Assembly: GCA_036570545.1 (NCBI GenBank)
Contig: DATCXZ010000376.1
Location: forward strand, 1-19,870
Origin: Pelagibius sp036570545
GTDB lineage: Bacteria > Pseudomonadota > Alphaproteobacteria > Kiloniellales > Kiloniellaceae
DNA: 19,870 nucleotides
Reading direction: 5' to 3'
In this document: piece after piece, positions 6,547 through 13,488 of the stretch
Numbering within the stretch: the first letter of the stretch is position 1
Layout of the letters: every line of letters begins with the position of its first letter
Notes under the pieces: generated by a model
Seen by the model: only the letters and a program-made list of their open reading frames with translations
The model's database searches: none
Told to the model about the DNA's origin: nothing
Position numbers and translations under genes: made by a program

Positions 6547-7119
6547 TCCCTGGCTTGCGCCGGCTGCCGCGCGCTGGCGGTGCCGGAGAGCCGCCGGAAG
6601 CGGCTGAGAAGCCGCCACCGGACGGAGCGCATCATAGCCGCGGCGGCGCGCTTGGCAACCGGCGGCGCGCTGCCTGCCGCCAGGGCACTCCTCGCTTTTC
6701 TATGGCACTACTCTTGCCGACACGTTTAAATGCACTGTGCAGGTGCTGCGCCCACGCGGTGTAGTGAGGCCGAGAGGCGACGCGGATCGGACGTGGCGCA
6801 CAAGCTAGGTAGGGCACGGGAGTAACAACCTTAATGGTCGATGGCGCGAGGGCGGCAGCCCCGCGTGGTAGAGGGAAGAACCTGGCATCGCGACAGCGGG
6901 ACGGTCGGCAGGTCCCGACGGTTTGCCTTCACCGGGCATGTGAGTCACCGGCGTGTGGGCGCCCTGGTCGGGCGGTCTACGGGGCATGAAGTGGTTTCTC
7001 ACGGTAGCGGGTTCGGAGATCGCGGACAGAGCGGAAAGACGCCGCCGAGTTGCTCTGCATTGCGATGGCTGCAGGACGTAGGAGGGTCTCCCCTTGCATG
7101 TCTTGGAGTGGCCGTTGTG
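6547..7119 (+). other. Non-coding interval: tRNA upstream region and long cold-shock leader
   Basis: No gene is supported in these 573 bases. The cold shock reading frame stays open back to 6841, but that extension is low-complexity and unlike cold shock proteins. A consensus sigma-54 promoter sits at 6703-6717. If it drives the cold shock gene, the transcript has a leader of about 390 bases, in keeping with the long structured leaders known for csp mRNAs. A separate small RNA in this interval is also possible. Confidence 0.45.
6703..6717 (+). promoter_or_regulatory. Sigma-54 (-24/-12) promoter, full consensus
   Basis: TGGCACTACTCTTGC matches the TGGCAC-N5-TTGC consensus at every fixed position, with the required 10 bases between the GG and GC pairs. 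It points toward the cold shock gene, and transcription would begin near 6729. A chance match of this quality is expected roughly once per million bases per strand. Whether it is used, and whether its product is the cold shock mRNA or a short RNA, cannot be told from sequence. Confidence 0.6.
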
Positions 7120-7671
7120 ATGACGAATGACCATGATTTCGACAGGGACGAAATCACCCAGCGGAACGTAAAAGCCGTGGTCAAGTGGTTCAATGCGACC
7201 AAGGGCTTCGGCTTCGTTCAACTGAGCGAAGGCGCCCCCGACGCTTTCCTGCATATCTCCGTGGTGGAGCGGACCGGAAACCGCGACGTGGCGGAGGGCG
7301 CCACCATCGTCTGCGACCTCATGCAGGGGCGTAAGGGCCTGCAGGTGGCGGAGATCCACAGCGTGGAGGGCGGTGGCGAGCGGCCGGGATCGTCCGGCTA
7401 CGCCCACGGCAGCGGGCAAGGCGGCGGCTATGGCGGTGGCCAGGGCGGCGGCCAGGGAGCCACCGAGGTGATCGAGGGCACGGTGAAGTTCTTCAACACC
7501 GAGAAGGGCTTCGGGTTCGTGATCCCGGACGACGGCGGTAAGGACATTTTTGTCTCCGGCCGCACCCTGGAGCGCTACGGGCTGTCGGCGCTGCAGCCGA
7601 ACCAGCGCGTGCGCCTGCACACCCGCATGGGCCAGAAAGGCCCGATGGCCGAGCAGGTCGAGCTGCTCTGA
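7120..7671 (+). CDS. Two-domain cold shock protein
   Basis: The 183-residue protein has two cold shock domains. The first begins VVKWFNATKGFGFVQL (from about residue 17). The second begins GTVKFFNTEKGFGFV and continues through DIFVSGRTLERYGL (from about residue 117). Both keep the KGFGF nucleic-acid-binding motif. A Gly-rich linker (SGQGGGYGGGQGGGQG) joins them. Tandem-domain forms are common in alphaproteobacteria; single-domain CspA is about 70 residues. Proteins of this family bind single-stranded RNA and DNA as chaperones. I start at ATG 7120; the adjacent GTG 7117 is equally possible, since GGAG at 7105-7108 fits it slightly better. The in-frame extension upstream is rejected. The gene stands alone, with a long leader and a sigma-54 promoter in front. 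Confidence 0.92.
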   Translation: MTNDHDFDRDEITQRNVKAVVKWFNATKGFGFVQLSEGAPDAFLHISVVERTGNRDVAEGATIVCDLMQGRKGLQVAEIHSVEGGGERPGSSGYAHGSGQGGGYGGGQGGGQGATEVIEGTVKFFNTEKGFGFVIPDDGGKDIFVSGRTLERYGLSALQPNQRVRLHTRMGQKGPMAEQVELL

Positions 7672-7713
7672 GCCGCCGCCCGCGGGCCACGCCGGACCAG
7701 GCCGGCACAGCGT

Positions 7714-7741
7714 CTACCGCAGGGGGCCTACTGCAGGGGGC
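7714..7741. repeat. 14-bp tandem duplication across a stop codon
   Basis: Units CTACCGCAGGGGGC (7714-7727) and CTACTGCAGGGGGC (7728-7741) differ at one base. On the minus strand each unit ends in TAG. The right-hand one is the stop of the NTF2-like gene and the left-hand one is a duplicated stop in another frame. Confidence 0.75.
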
Positions 7742-8132
7742 GTTCCTCTTCCTTTGGCAGATCGGCCGGCGGCAGGTTGCAGGGCCCAGCCTGGTGGTGC
7801 ACCAGCTTCCAGCCGCCGTCCTCGAGCACGAAGATGTTGGTCGCCGCCAGCAGGCTGTCGCCGATCACTTCGTAGCAGGTGACGAAGGCGGCCTCGCCGC
7901 AGCGGTGCGCGCGGGCGCCGCGCATCGCGATGCCGCGGGTGTCCGGGTTGGAGAGGATCGCCGCCCAGCTCTGCATGACCTGCTCGCGCCCGCTCAGCGA
8001 CGGCCAGCCGGGATGCGTGCAGGCAACGGGCGCCTTGTGAGCCCAGATCGCCTCCATCGCCGCCATGTCCTTCGTCTGGAAGGCGAGGTAGAAGGCCTCG
8101 TTGGCGAAGAGAATCTCGGGGTGTCCTTGCAT
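7728..8132 (-). CDS. NTF2/SnoaL-like (DUF4440-type) protein
   Basis: The 134-residue protein has the length and layout of a single NTF2-like cone-fold domain: an N-terminal helix (ANEAFYLAFQTKDMAAMEAIWAH), a THPGW turn with SGREQVMQSWAAIL, and ending beta strands (TNIFVLEDGGWKLVHHQAG) typical of SnoaL-like proteins. These serve as small-molecule enzymes or binding domains; the substrate cannot be inferred. ATG 8132 is supported by AGGAG just upstream. It is convergent with the cold shock gene and divergent from yqaA. The stop codon lies inside a small tandem duplication. The C-terminal tail is Pro/Glu-rich. Confidence 0.82.
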   Translation of the reverse strand: MQGHPEILFANEAFYLAFQTKDMAAMEAIWAHKAPVACTHPGWPSLSGREQVMQSWAAILSNPDTRGIAMRGARAHRCGEAAFVTCYEVIGDSLLAATNIFVLEDGGWKLVHHQAGPCNLPPADLPKEEERPLQ

Positions 8133-8191
8133 GGGCTCCTGAACCGGGGGGCGTCCGCAAGCCTAGCACGCCTGGCCCGCGGCGGGTTGCC

Positions 8192-8243
8192 CCGTTGCCC
8201 TGGCCCGCTGCCCTCGCCCCCTGCCCTGGCCCGTTGCCCTGGG
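8192..8243. repeat. Four tandem 13-bp GC-rich units
   Basis: Four units based on CCGTTGCCCTGGC run without gaps (8192-8204, 8205-8217, 8218-8230, 8231-8243), each with up to three changes. They lie between the divergent NTF2-like and yqaA genes, where both promoters must sit. The number 13 is not a codon multiple, which agrees with the stretch being non-coding. Confidence 0.7.
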
Positions 8244-8331
8244 CAAGCGGGCCTGCTAAACGGGCTGCTGCGAACGACATAGCGGGCGCCGGGGTACCGG
8301 GCCCGGCGGGACGGAAAGGGTCTGATCGGGC

Positions 8332-8913
8332 GTGCTGCGGCGACTCTATGATTGGACCATGAGCCTTGCCGCGCATCGCCACGCGCTGCTGGCGCTGGCC
8401 GTCGTCTCCTTCGCCGAATCCTCGGTCTTTCCGATTCCACCCGACGTGCTGCTCATCCCGATGATCCTGGCGGCGCGCGAGCGCGCCTGGCTTATCGCCA
8501 CGGTCTGCACCGTCGCCTCGGTTGTCGGCGGCGCCGCCGGCTACGGCATCGGCGCGCTGCTGTTCGACACCGTCGGCCGCCCGATCGTCGAACTTTACGG
8601 CTACATGGATAGCTTCCAGGAGTTCAAGGCGCGCTACGAGGAATGGGGCGCCTGGATCGTCGCCGGCGCCGGCTTCACGCCCTTTCCCTACAAGGTGATC
8701 ACCATCACCTCCGGCGTCATGCACCATGACTTCGGGGTCTTCATGATCGCTTCGGCATTGTCGCGCGGGGCGCGCTTCTTTCTGGTCGCCGCTCTGCTGT
8801 GGTATTTCGGGCCGCCGATCCGCAGCTTCATCGAGCGTTACCTGGCGCAGCTCACCATCCTGTTCTTCCTACTGCTGTTCGGCGGCTTCGTCGCCGCCCG
8901 CTACCTCATCTGA
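8332..8913 (+). CDS. YqaA-family DedA/VTT-like membrane protein
   Basis: The 193-residue polytopic inner-membrane protein belongs to the YqaA branch of the DedA/VTT superfamily. FAESSVFPIPPDVLLIP (about 24-40) is the re-entrant motif, followed by an AAGYGIGALLF glycine-rich helix and the GAGFTPFPYKVITITSG motif near 105-121, with further hydrophobic helices to the C-terminus. Superfamily members are linked to lipid flipping and envelope homeostasis; the cargo of this branch is unclear. I start at GTG 8332 because family members begin in this MLRRLYDWT style; ATG 8359 is the alternative. It is first in a tight operon: dsbB follows 4 bases after its stop. Confidence 0.9.
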   Translation: MLRRLYDWTMSLAAHRHALLALAVVSFAESSVFPIPPDVLLIPMILAARERAWLIATVCTVASVVGGAAGYGIGALLFDTVGRPIVELYGYMDSFQEFKARYEEWGAWIVAGAGFTPFPYKVITITSGVMHHDFGVFMIASALSRGARFFLVAALLWYFGPPIRSFIERYLAQLTILFFLLLFGGFVAARYLI

Positions 8914-8917
8914 TGCC

Positions 8918-9427
8918 ATGGCGCTGACAGCGTTCCTGAACCGCCCGCGCGTAGCCCCCGCCCTGCTGGCGATCGCCTGCCTCAGCGCGCTGGGAACGGC
9001 GCTCGCGTCGCAATACTGGGGCGGCCTGCAGCCCTGCGTCCTCTGCCTCTACCAGCGCTACGCCTATGGAGTGGCGCTGGCCTTCGCCGGCCTGGCCTTT
9101 CTCGCGGCGGCGCACGCGCTGGGCCGTCGAATTCTACTGATGCTTGCCGGACTTGCCTTCGCCGCCGGCAGCGCCATCGCCGCCTTCCACGTCGGCGTCG
9201 AGCAGAAGTGGTGGGAGGGCACTGCGCAGTGCCACGCGCCGCAATTTCCGGCCGGCGCCACGGTCGAGCAGATGCGCGAGATCCTGCTCAACCAGTCCTT
9301 TGCGCCCTGCGACGTGGTGTCCTGGGAACTGCTCGGCCTTTCCATGGCGGGCTTCAACGTCCTGGCCTCGGCGGCGCTCGCCGCGCTATCGTTGTGGGCA
9401 GCCTTCAGAACCGGCACCCACAGCTAG
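8918..9427 (+). CDS. dsbB: Disulfide bond formation protein B (DsbB family)
   Basis: The 169-residue four-helix membrane protein has the two periplasmic cysteine pairs of DsbB: Cys40-Val-Leu-Cys43 after the first helix (GGLQPCVLCLYQR) and Cys105 with Cys131 in the second loop. DsbB reoxidises DsbA and passes electrons to quinone, and the QR pair after the CxxC is the usual quinone-side feature. The gene sits between yqaA and coq7 with gaps of 4 and 22 bp. Placing a quinone-reducing oxidase next to a ubiquinone biosynthesis enzyme makes functional sense. No dsbA is in the window. Confidence 0.93.
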   Translation: MALTAFLNRPRVAPALLAIACLSALGTALASQYWGGLQPCVLCLYQRYAYGVALAFAGLAFLAAAHALGRRILLMLAGLAFAAGSAIAAFHVGVEQKWWEGTAQCHAPQFPAGATVEQMREILLNQSFAPCDVVSWELLGLSMAGFNVLASAALAALSLWAAFRTGTHS

Positions 9428-9449
9428 GCCGCAGCCAGGAAGACCCGCC

Positions 9450-10031
9450 ATGACACCGGAGAACGGCAGCGACAGCCCAGATGCAGCGCCGCAGCGCCGC
9501 TACCTTCCCGGCGACATCGAGCCCGAGGCGCACCTTGCCCGCATGCTGCGCGTCGACCACGCCGGGGAGTACGGCGCCCGACGTATCTACGAAGGCCAGC
9601 TTGCGGTGCTGGGCAAGAGCGCCTGCGCGCCGACCCTGAAGCACATGCACGCGCAAGAACTCGTCCACCTGCGTACCTTCGAGGACCTGCTGGTGCGCCA
9701 CCGCGTGCGTCCGACGCTGCTGCAGCCGGTGTGGCATGTCGCCGGCTTTGCCCTCGGCGCCGCCACGGCACTGCTCGGGGAGAAGGCCGCCATGGCCTGC
9801 ACCGTCGCGGTGGAGGAGGTCATCGACGAGCACTACGCCGGCCAGCAAGAGGCGCTGGAGAGCGACCAGGCGGCGCTGAAGGACACCATCGAGACGTTCC
9901 GGCAGGAAGAGCTGGAGCACCGCGACATCGGTCTGCAGCACGGCGCCGAGGAGGCACCGGCCTACGAGCTGCTGAGCGGTGCGGTGAAGGCCGGCTCGCG
10001 GCTGGCCATCTGGCTGTCGGAGCGCCTGTAG
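9450..10031 (+). CDS. coq7: 5-demethoxyubiquinol hydroxylase Coq7
   Basis: The 193-residue di-iron monooxygenase hydroxylates the ubiquinone precursor at C6, the next-to-last step of ubiquinone synthesis. The iron ligand pattern is complete: Glu40 (DHAGEYGA), Glu70-x-x-His73 (QELVHL), Glu122 (AVEEV) and Glu154-x-x-His157 (EELEH). I start at ATG 9450, preceded by an AGGAAG-like ribosome site; the longer in-frame extension back to 9144 only overlaps dsbB in another frame. It is last in the yqaA-dsbB-coq7 unit, and only 36 bp separate it from the convergent HNH gene. Confidence 0.96.
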   Translation: MTPENGSDSPDAAPQRRYLPGDIEPEAHLARMLRVDHAGEYGARRIYEGQLAVLGKSACAPTLKHMHAQELVHLRTFEDLLVRHRVRPTLLQPVWHVAGFALGAATALLGEKAAMACTVAVEEVIDEHYAGQQEALESDQAALKDTIETFRQEELEHRDIGLQHGAEEAPAYELLSGAVKAGSRLAIWLSERL

Positions 10032-10067
10032 CCGACCCGAAAGGCCGTCGCGACGCGGTCCGGAGCC

Positions 10068-10628
10068 TCAGGACTCCAGTTCGCTGTCCCAATAAAGAAA
10101 ATCCCGCCAACTTTCGTGAAGGAAGTTTGGCGGGAAGCTGCGACCGTTTTCCTGCAGCTCGTATGTCGTAGGTTCTTCAACCGGCCGCAGCAGCGACATG
10201 CCACTCTCCCCGAGCAGGCGGTTGCCCTTCACCAGATTGCAGTCCTGGCAGGCGGTGACGACGTTCTCCCACGAGGTGCGCCCGCCGCGCGAGCGCGGCA
10301 CGATGTGGTCGAAGGTGAGATCCGCGGCCGGGAGGTCGTCGCCGCAATACTGGCACTCGAAGGAGTCGCGCAGGAACACGTTGAAGCGCGTGAAGGCAGG
10401 TCGGCGATCGAGGCTGACGTACTGCTTCAGCGAGATCACGCTGGGCAGCTTCATCTCGAAGCTGGGCGAGCGCACGACGGTGTCGTATTCCGACACGATG
10501 TTCACGCGATCGAGGAAGACCGCCTTGATGGCGTCCTGCCAGGACCACAGCGACAGCGGGAAATAACTCAACGGACGGAAGTCGGCGTTGAGGACGAGAG
10601 CCGGATAGGCTTGCACAGCACCGGTCAT
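10068..10628 (-). CDS. HNH endonuclease
   Basis: The 186-residue protein carries a zinc-supported HNH domain: Cys92-x-x-Cys95 (CQYCG), DHIVPRSRGG with Asp107-His108, WENVVTACQDCN with Cys127-x-x-Cys130, and NxxKGNR. The N-terminal part (YPALVLNADFRPLSYFPLS) is shared with a widespread alphaproteobacterial HNH group whose cellular role is unclear; it is not a phage terminase neighbour here. I start at ATG 10628 because GGAGGAAGGA lies upstream and the extension to 10784 looks non-coding. A weak promoter-like pair (TTGTGC at 10715-10710, TATTTA at 10692-10687, minus strand, 17 bp apart) precedes it. A terminator-like hairpin lies inside the last codons. Confidence 0.92.
   Translation of the reverse strand: MTGAVQAYPALVLNADFRPLSYFPLSLWSWQDAIKAVFLDRVNIVSEYDTVVRSPSFEMKLPSVISLKQYVSLDRRPAFTRFNVFLRDSFECQYCGDDLPAADLTFDHIVPRSRGGRTSWENVVTACQDCNLVKGNRLLGESGMSLLRPVEEPTTYELQENGRSFPPNFLHESWRDFLYWDSELES
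10091..10134 (-). terminator. Terminator-like hairpin inside the end of the HNH gene
   Basis: On the minus strand, CCCGCCAAACTT (10134-10123) pairs with AAGTTGGCGGG (10113-10103), with one bulged base and a 9-base loop. The T-rich run ATTTTCTTTATT (10102-10091) follows directly. This is the form of an intrinsic terminator, but it lies within conserved codons of the HNH gene, about 10 codons before the stop. It may act weakly, act as a 3' stability hairpin, or be coincidence. Confidence 0.4.
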
Positions 10629-10807
10629 GCCCGGTCCATCCTTCCTCCGTCTGTCAGCACGGGGCGCCAAGCCCTGTGGACGGCTATAAATACTAAATGC
10701 CACCCCCAGGCACAAGATGTTGGGATTCGCGCCGCTGTAAATGTCATGAAAGCGTCGTCTTGCGCCGCGCGGCGCAACCCCCACGCGATGGGGCCCAGCG
10801 GCGGGGC

Positions 10808-11086
10808 CTAGCGCCGGCCGTGCCCCTGGCGCCCGCCCTTGCCGGTCACACCCCTACCGGTCAGGCGGCGCCACCGGCCGGAGCCCCAGCGAATCGCCCT
10901 TTTGGCGACGTGGCGCACCCGCGGGGAGCCGCTGGCGACGAGCATCACCCCCAAGGGAATCATCCAGAATCCCAGCACCGGCAGGAAGCCGAGGACACCG
11001 CCGACGATCAGCAGCAGTCCGAGCGACCAGCGCAGCGGCGCCGGCGCCTGGAGGGCCCAATTGTAGAGGGGGTGGGGCTTGCGCAT
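10808..11086 (-). CDS. Small membrane protein (PGPGW-like)
   Basis: The 92-residue protein has a short polar N-terminus with two closely spaced hydrophobic segments (LRWSLGLLLIVGGVLGFLPVL and MIPLGVMLVAS) joined by a tight turn. The C-terminus is very basic, Arg/Gly-rich, and would remain in the cytoplasm. It resembles the short two-helix PGPGW-type membrane proteins, but this is a loose match and no function is known. It starts 15 bp after the carboxylesterase stop on the same strand, so it is probably co-transcribed with it. The ribosome site is weak, which suggests translational coupling. Confidence 0.7.
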   Translation of the reverse strand: MRKPHPLYNWALQAPAPLRWSLGLLLIVGGVLGFLPVLGFWMIPLGVMLVASGSPRVRHVAKRAIRWGSGRWRRLTGRGVTGKGGRQGHGRR

Positions 11087-11101
11087 GCGGGCCGGCGCCG
11101 C

Positions 11102-11794
11102 TCAGGGAGCTCGGCGCGTTCCGGCCTCTGTCAGGGCCTCCGGGAAGAGGTGCCGCACCAGCGCCATGGCGCAGAGCTGCAGGCCCTCCTGGTCGATGCC
11201 ATGGCCTAGCCCGGGGCGGCTGTAGGCGGTGACGGGGACGCCGTTTAGCTGCAACGCCTCCTCGGCCAGCGCCAGCGCCCCGAAAGGCACCACCGGATCG
11301 GCGTCGCCGTGCACCAGCAGCACCGGGGGGCGGCTTTTGATCTCTTCGCCCAGCACCTCCGGCTTCAGCAGCGCGCCGGAGAAGCCGACCACCACCGCGC
11401 AGGGCCTGGGGCGGCGCAGCGCCGTGTGCAACGCGGTCATGGTGCCCTGGGAAAACCCGACCAGCGCCAGTCGGTCGTCGCTCAGCCCGAGGCGCGCGAG
11501 CTCGGCATCGAGAAAGGCGTCGAGGCAGGGGGCAGTCGCGGCGACCCCCGCCAGCAGCAGATCCGGGTCACGGTCGGCGAGGCTGAACCACTGCCGGCCC
11601 ATCGGCGCCATATCGCAGGCCTGGGGCCCGTGCGGCGAGACGAAGGCGGCGCCGGGCAGCAGTGGCTCCAGCAGCGGCGCCAGCGAGATGAGGTCGTGGC
11701 CGTCGGCGCCCAGTCCGTGCAGGAACACTACCAGCGCCTGTGCGCCGGTAGTCGCGCCATGGCGTGGGCCGTCGAGCTTCAAGAGATCATCCAC
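11102..11794 (-). CDS. Phospholipase/carboxylesterase family alpha/beta hydrolase
   Basis: The 230-residue serine hydrolase has a complete catalytic set: oxyanion region LHGLGADG (25-32), nucleophile Ser115 in GFSQG, Asp166 in HGDADPVVP, and His198 in GLGHGID. This matches the bacterial carboxylesterase/acyl-thioesterase (YpfH/EstB-like) family, which cleaves short acyl esters. There is no signal peptide, so it is cytoplasmic. It starts at GTG 11794; no in-frame ATG is available nearby, and purine-rich bases (GGAAGGA) lie rather far upstream. The small membrane protein gene follows closely. Confidence 0.92.
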   Translation of the reverse strand: MDDLLKLDGPRHGATTGAQALVVFLHGLGADGHDLISLAPLLEPLLPGAAFVSPHGPQACDMAPMGRQWFSLADRDPDLLLAGVAATAPCLDAFLDAELARLGLSDDRLALVGFSQGTMTALHTALRRPRPCAVVVGFSGALLKPEVLGEEIKSRPPVLLVHGDADPVVPFGALALAEEALQLNGVPVTAYSRPGLGHGIDQEGLQLCAMALVRHLFPEALTEAGTRRAP

Positions 11795-11816
11795 TAAGAA
11801 ACCGTCCTTCCTTGTG

Positions 11817-11848
11817 CTTGGAGATTATGCGTCCTTGGAGATTATGCG
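11817..11848. repeat. Tandem duplication (17-bp period) across the AlkA stop codon
   Basis: CTTGGAGATTATGCG occurs at 11817-11831 and 11834-11848, identical over 15 bases. On the minus strand each copy holds GCATAA. The first copy met contains the actual stop of the glycosylase gene (11844-11842), and the second is a duplicated stop in another frame. Confidence 0.75.
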
Positions 11849-12570
11849 GATCTCGCTGCTTCCTTCACCGAGCGCCGGCCGAGCGCAACGCCGGGATGGC
11901 GATAGAGATGCCAGAGGAAACGTGCCGCGGCGCTGCGATGCGGGCGCCATGCCTCGGCGAGCGCCGCCATGGTCCTGGGACTGGGCCTCGTCTCCAGCCC
12001 CTTTAAGTGTTGCGCGGCAACGCAGAGCGCAAGATCGCCCGCCGGCAGCACGTCGGGCCGCCCGAGAGCGAACAGCAGATAGATCTCCGCCGTCCAGCGC
12101 CCGATGCCTTTCACGCTGGTGAGCGCGGCAATGGCCGCTTCGTCATCGAGGGTGGCGAGGCCATCGAGGTCGAGCGCACCGTCGGCGATCGCTTCGGCGA
12201 GTATGCGGCCGTAGGCCATCTTGGGCCGGCTGAAGCCGACGGCGCGCAGATCATCGTCGCTCGCCTTCAGAAACGCTGCGGCGGTCAGCGGGTCAACGCG
12301 GGCTTCCAGGCGGGCGATGATGGCGCGCGCCGACTGCACGGAAACCTGCTGGCCGGCGATCATGCGGATGAGACCGGCAAAGCCCGGCTCGCTGCCGCGC
12401 TCCGGCGGCAGGCCGCAACGCCGGTAGGCAGCGCCGATGTCGGGATCGACGGCGGCCAGCGCCTCCAGGGCGGGCCGCAGCCGCTCATCCGGCAAAGGGG
12501 CTTCCGGCGCCGGGGCATCAGGCAGCGGGGCTTCGGGCAGAGGAGCAGGGGCTGTTGGCTTGGGCTTCAT
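11842..12570 (-). CDS. DNA-3-methyladenine glycosylase (AlkA/HhH-GPD type)
   Basis: The 242-residue base-excision repair enzyme of the HhH-GPD superfamily has GLIRMIAGQQVSVQSA (about 67-81), the helix-hairpin-helix LTSVKGIGRWTAEIYLLF (150-167), and the catalytic aspartate Asp179 in LPAGDLAL. It removes alkylated purines such as 3-methyladenine. It lacks the N-terminal AlkA extension and the zinc-binding or iron-sulfur motifs of other branches. The first 30 residues are a Pro/Ala/Glu low-complexity repeat (APLPEAPLPDAPAPEAPLPD), which looks like repeat expansion. ATG 12570 is preferred over GTG 12573. It diverges from gluQ with only 39 bp between the starts, so their promoters must overlap. 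Confidence 0.92.
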   Translation of the reverse strand: MKPKPTAPAPLPEAPLPDAPAPEAPLPDERLRPALEALAAVDPDIGAAYRRCGLPPERGSEPGFAGLIRMIAGQQVSVQSARAIIARLEARVDPLTAAAFLKASDDDLRAVGFSRPKMAYGRILAEAIADGALDLDGLATLDDEAAIAALTSVKGIGRWTAEIYLLFALGRPDVLPAGDLALCVAAQHLKGLETRPSPRTMAALAEAWRPHRSAAARFLWHLYRHPGVALGRRSVKEAARSA

Positions 12571-12609
12571 CACTGGACTTTACCCGCCATCTGCCGTACG
12601 GCCAATCGC

Positions 12610-13488
12610 ATGTCGACGGCTGAGACTACCCGCTTCGCCCCCTCGCCCAGCGGCCTCCTGCACCTGGGTCACGCCTACGCGGCGCTCTTCGCCGCCCGCG
12701 CCGCCGAGCCTGGCGGCCGCTTCCTGCTCCGCATCGAGGACATCGACGCCGACCGCGCACGCCCGGAATTCGAGGCGGCGATCCTGGAAGACCTGGCCTG
12801 GCTGGGCCTCGTGTGGGAGCAGCCGGTGCGGCGGCAGTCGGACCACCTCGCCGACTATGCGCAGGCGCTCGCGGCGCTGGAGGCGCGCGGCCTGGTCTAT
12901 CCCTGCTTCTGCACCCGCAAGGAGATCGCCGCCGAGATCGCCCGCGCGGGCGCCGCTCCCCACGGCCCCGCCGAAGCGGTCTACCCGGGCATCTGCCGCA
13001 GGCTCTCCGCCGACGAGCGCGCAAGCCGGCGCGCGGCCGGCGATCGCTTCGCGCTGCGCCTCGATCTGACGCGCGCCCTCGACGCCGCCGAGGCAGCCCA
13101 GGGGCCTCTCGTCTGGCATGATCGTGGCAGGGGGGAGCAGCTCTGCGACCCGCGCCCGCAGGGCGATGTGGTCCTCGCCCGCAAGGATCTCGGCACCAGC
13201 TACCACCTCGCCGTGGTGGTCGATGACGCCACGCAGGGCGTGACCCTGGTGACGCGCGGCACCGACCTCTTCGAGGCGACTCACGTGCACCGCCTGCTGC
13301 AGGCACTGCTCGGCCTGCCGGTGCCGGATTATCATCACCATCGGCTGCTCGCCGATGCCCAGGGGCAGCGCCTCGCCAAGCGCAGCGATGCCCTTTCGCT
13401 ACGCGCCCTGCGCGAGTCCGGCCACAGTGCCGCCGACGTGATCGCCATGATCGCCCCCGCGCCGGCAGACGAAAATGCGGCGCCATGA
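12610..13488 (+). CDS. gluQ: Glutamyl-Q tRNA(Asp) synthetase
   Basis: The 292-residue protein resembles the catalytic half of glutamyl-tRNA synthetase without an anticodon-binding domain. That is the GluQRS design, which attaches glutamate to queuosine in tRNA-Asp. FAPSPSGLLHLGHAYAA (9-25) holds the HIGH-type motif as HLGH, and RIEDIDADRA follows. The zinc-site region has CFC (about residues 99-101), then YPGIC. RLAKRSDALSL is the KMSKS-equivalent loop, here with a divergent core as in many relatives. ATG 12610 matches the family start; the longer frame back to 12007 is antisense to the glycosylase. Its stop overlaps the DUF3137 start (ATGA). Confidence 0.95.
   Translation: MSTAETTRFAPSPSGLLHLGHAYAALFAARAAEPGGRFLLRIEDIDADRARPEFEAAILEDLAWLGLVWEQPVRRQSDHLADYAQALAALEARGLVYPCFCTRKEIAAEIARAGAAPHGPAEAVYPGICRRLSADERASRRAAGDRFALRLDLTRALDAAEAAQGPLVWHDRGRGEQLCDPRPQGDVVLARKDLGTSYHLAVVVDDATQGVTLVTRGTDLFEATHVHRLLQALLGLPVPDYHHHRLLADAQGQRLAKRSDALSLRALRESGHSAADVIAMIAPAPADENAAP

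Noticed and set aside
10817..10827. GTGCCCCTGGC as a copy of the tRNA-Leu 3' end (att site)
   Set aside because: Only 11 bases match, the site is inside a coding region on the housekeeping side, and the match does not extend into the T arm.
12007..12609. 201-residue N-terminal extension of GluQRS
   Set aside because: The extension is entirely antisense to the DNA glycosylase and its upstream region. The family start is the ATG at 12610.
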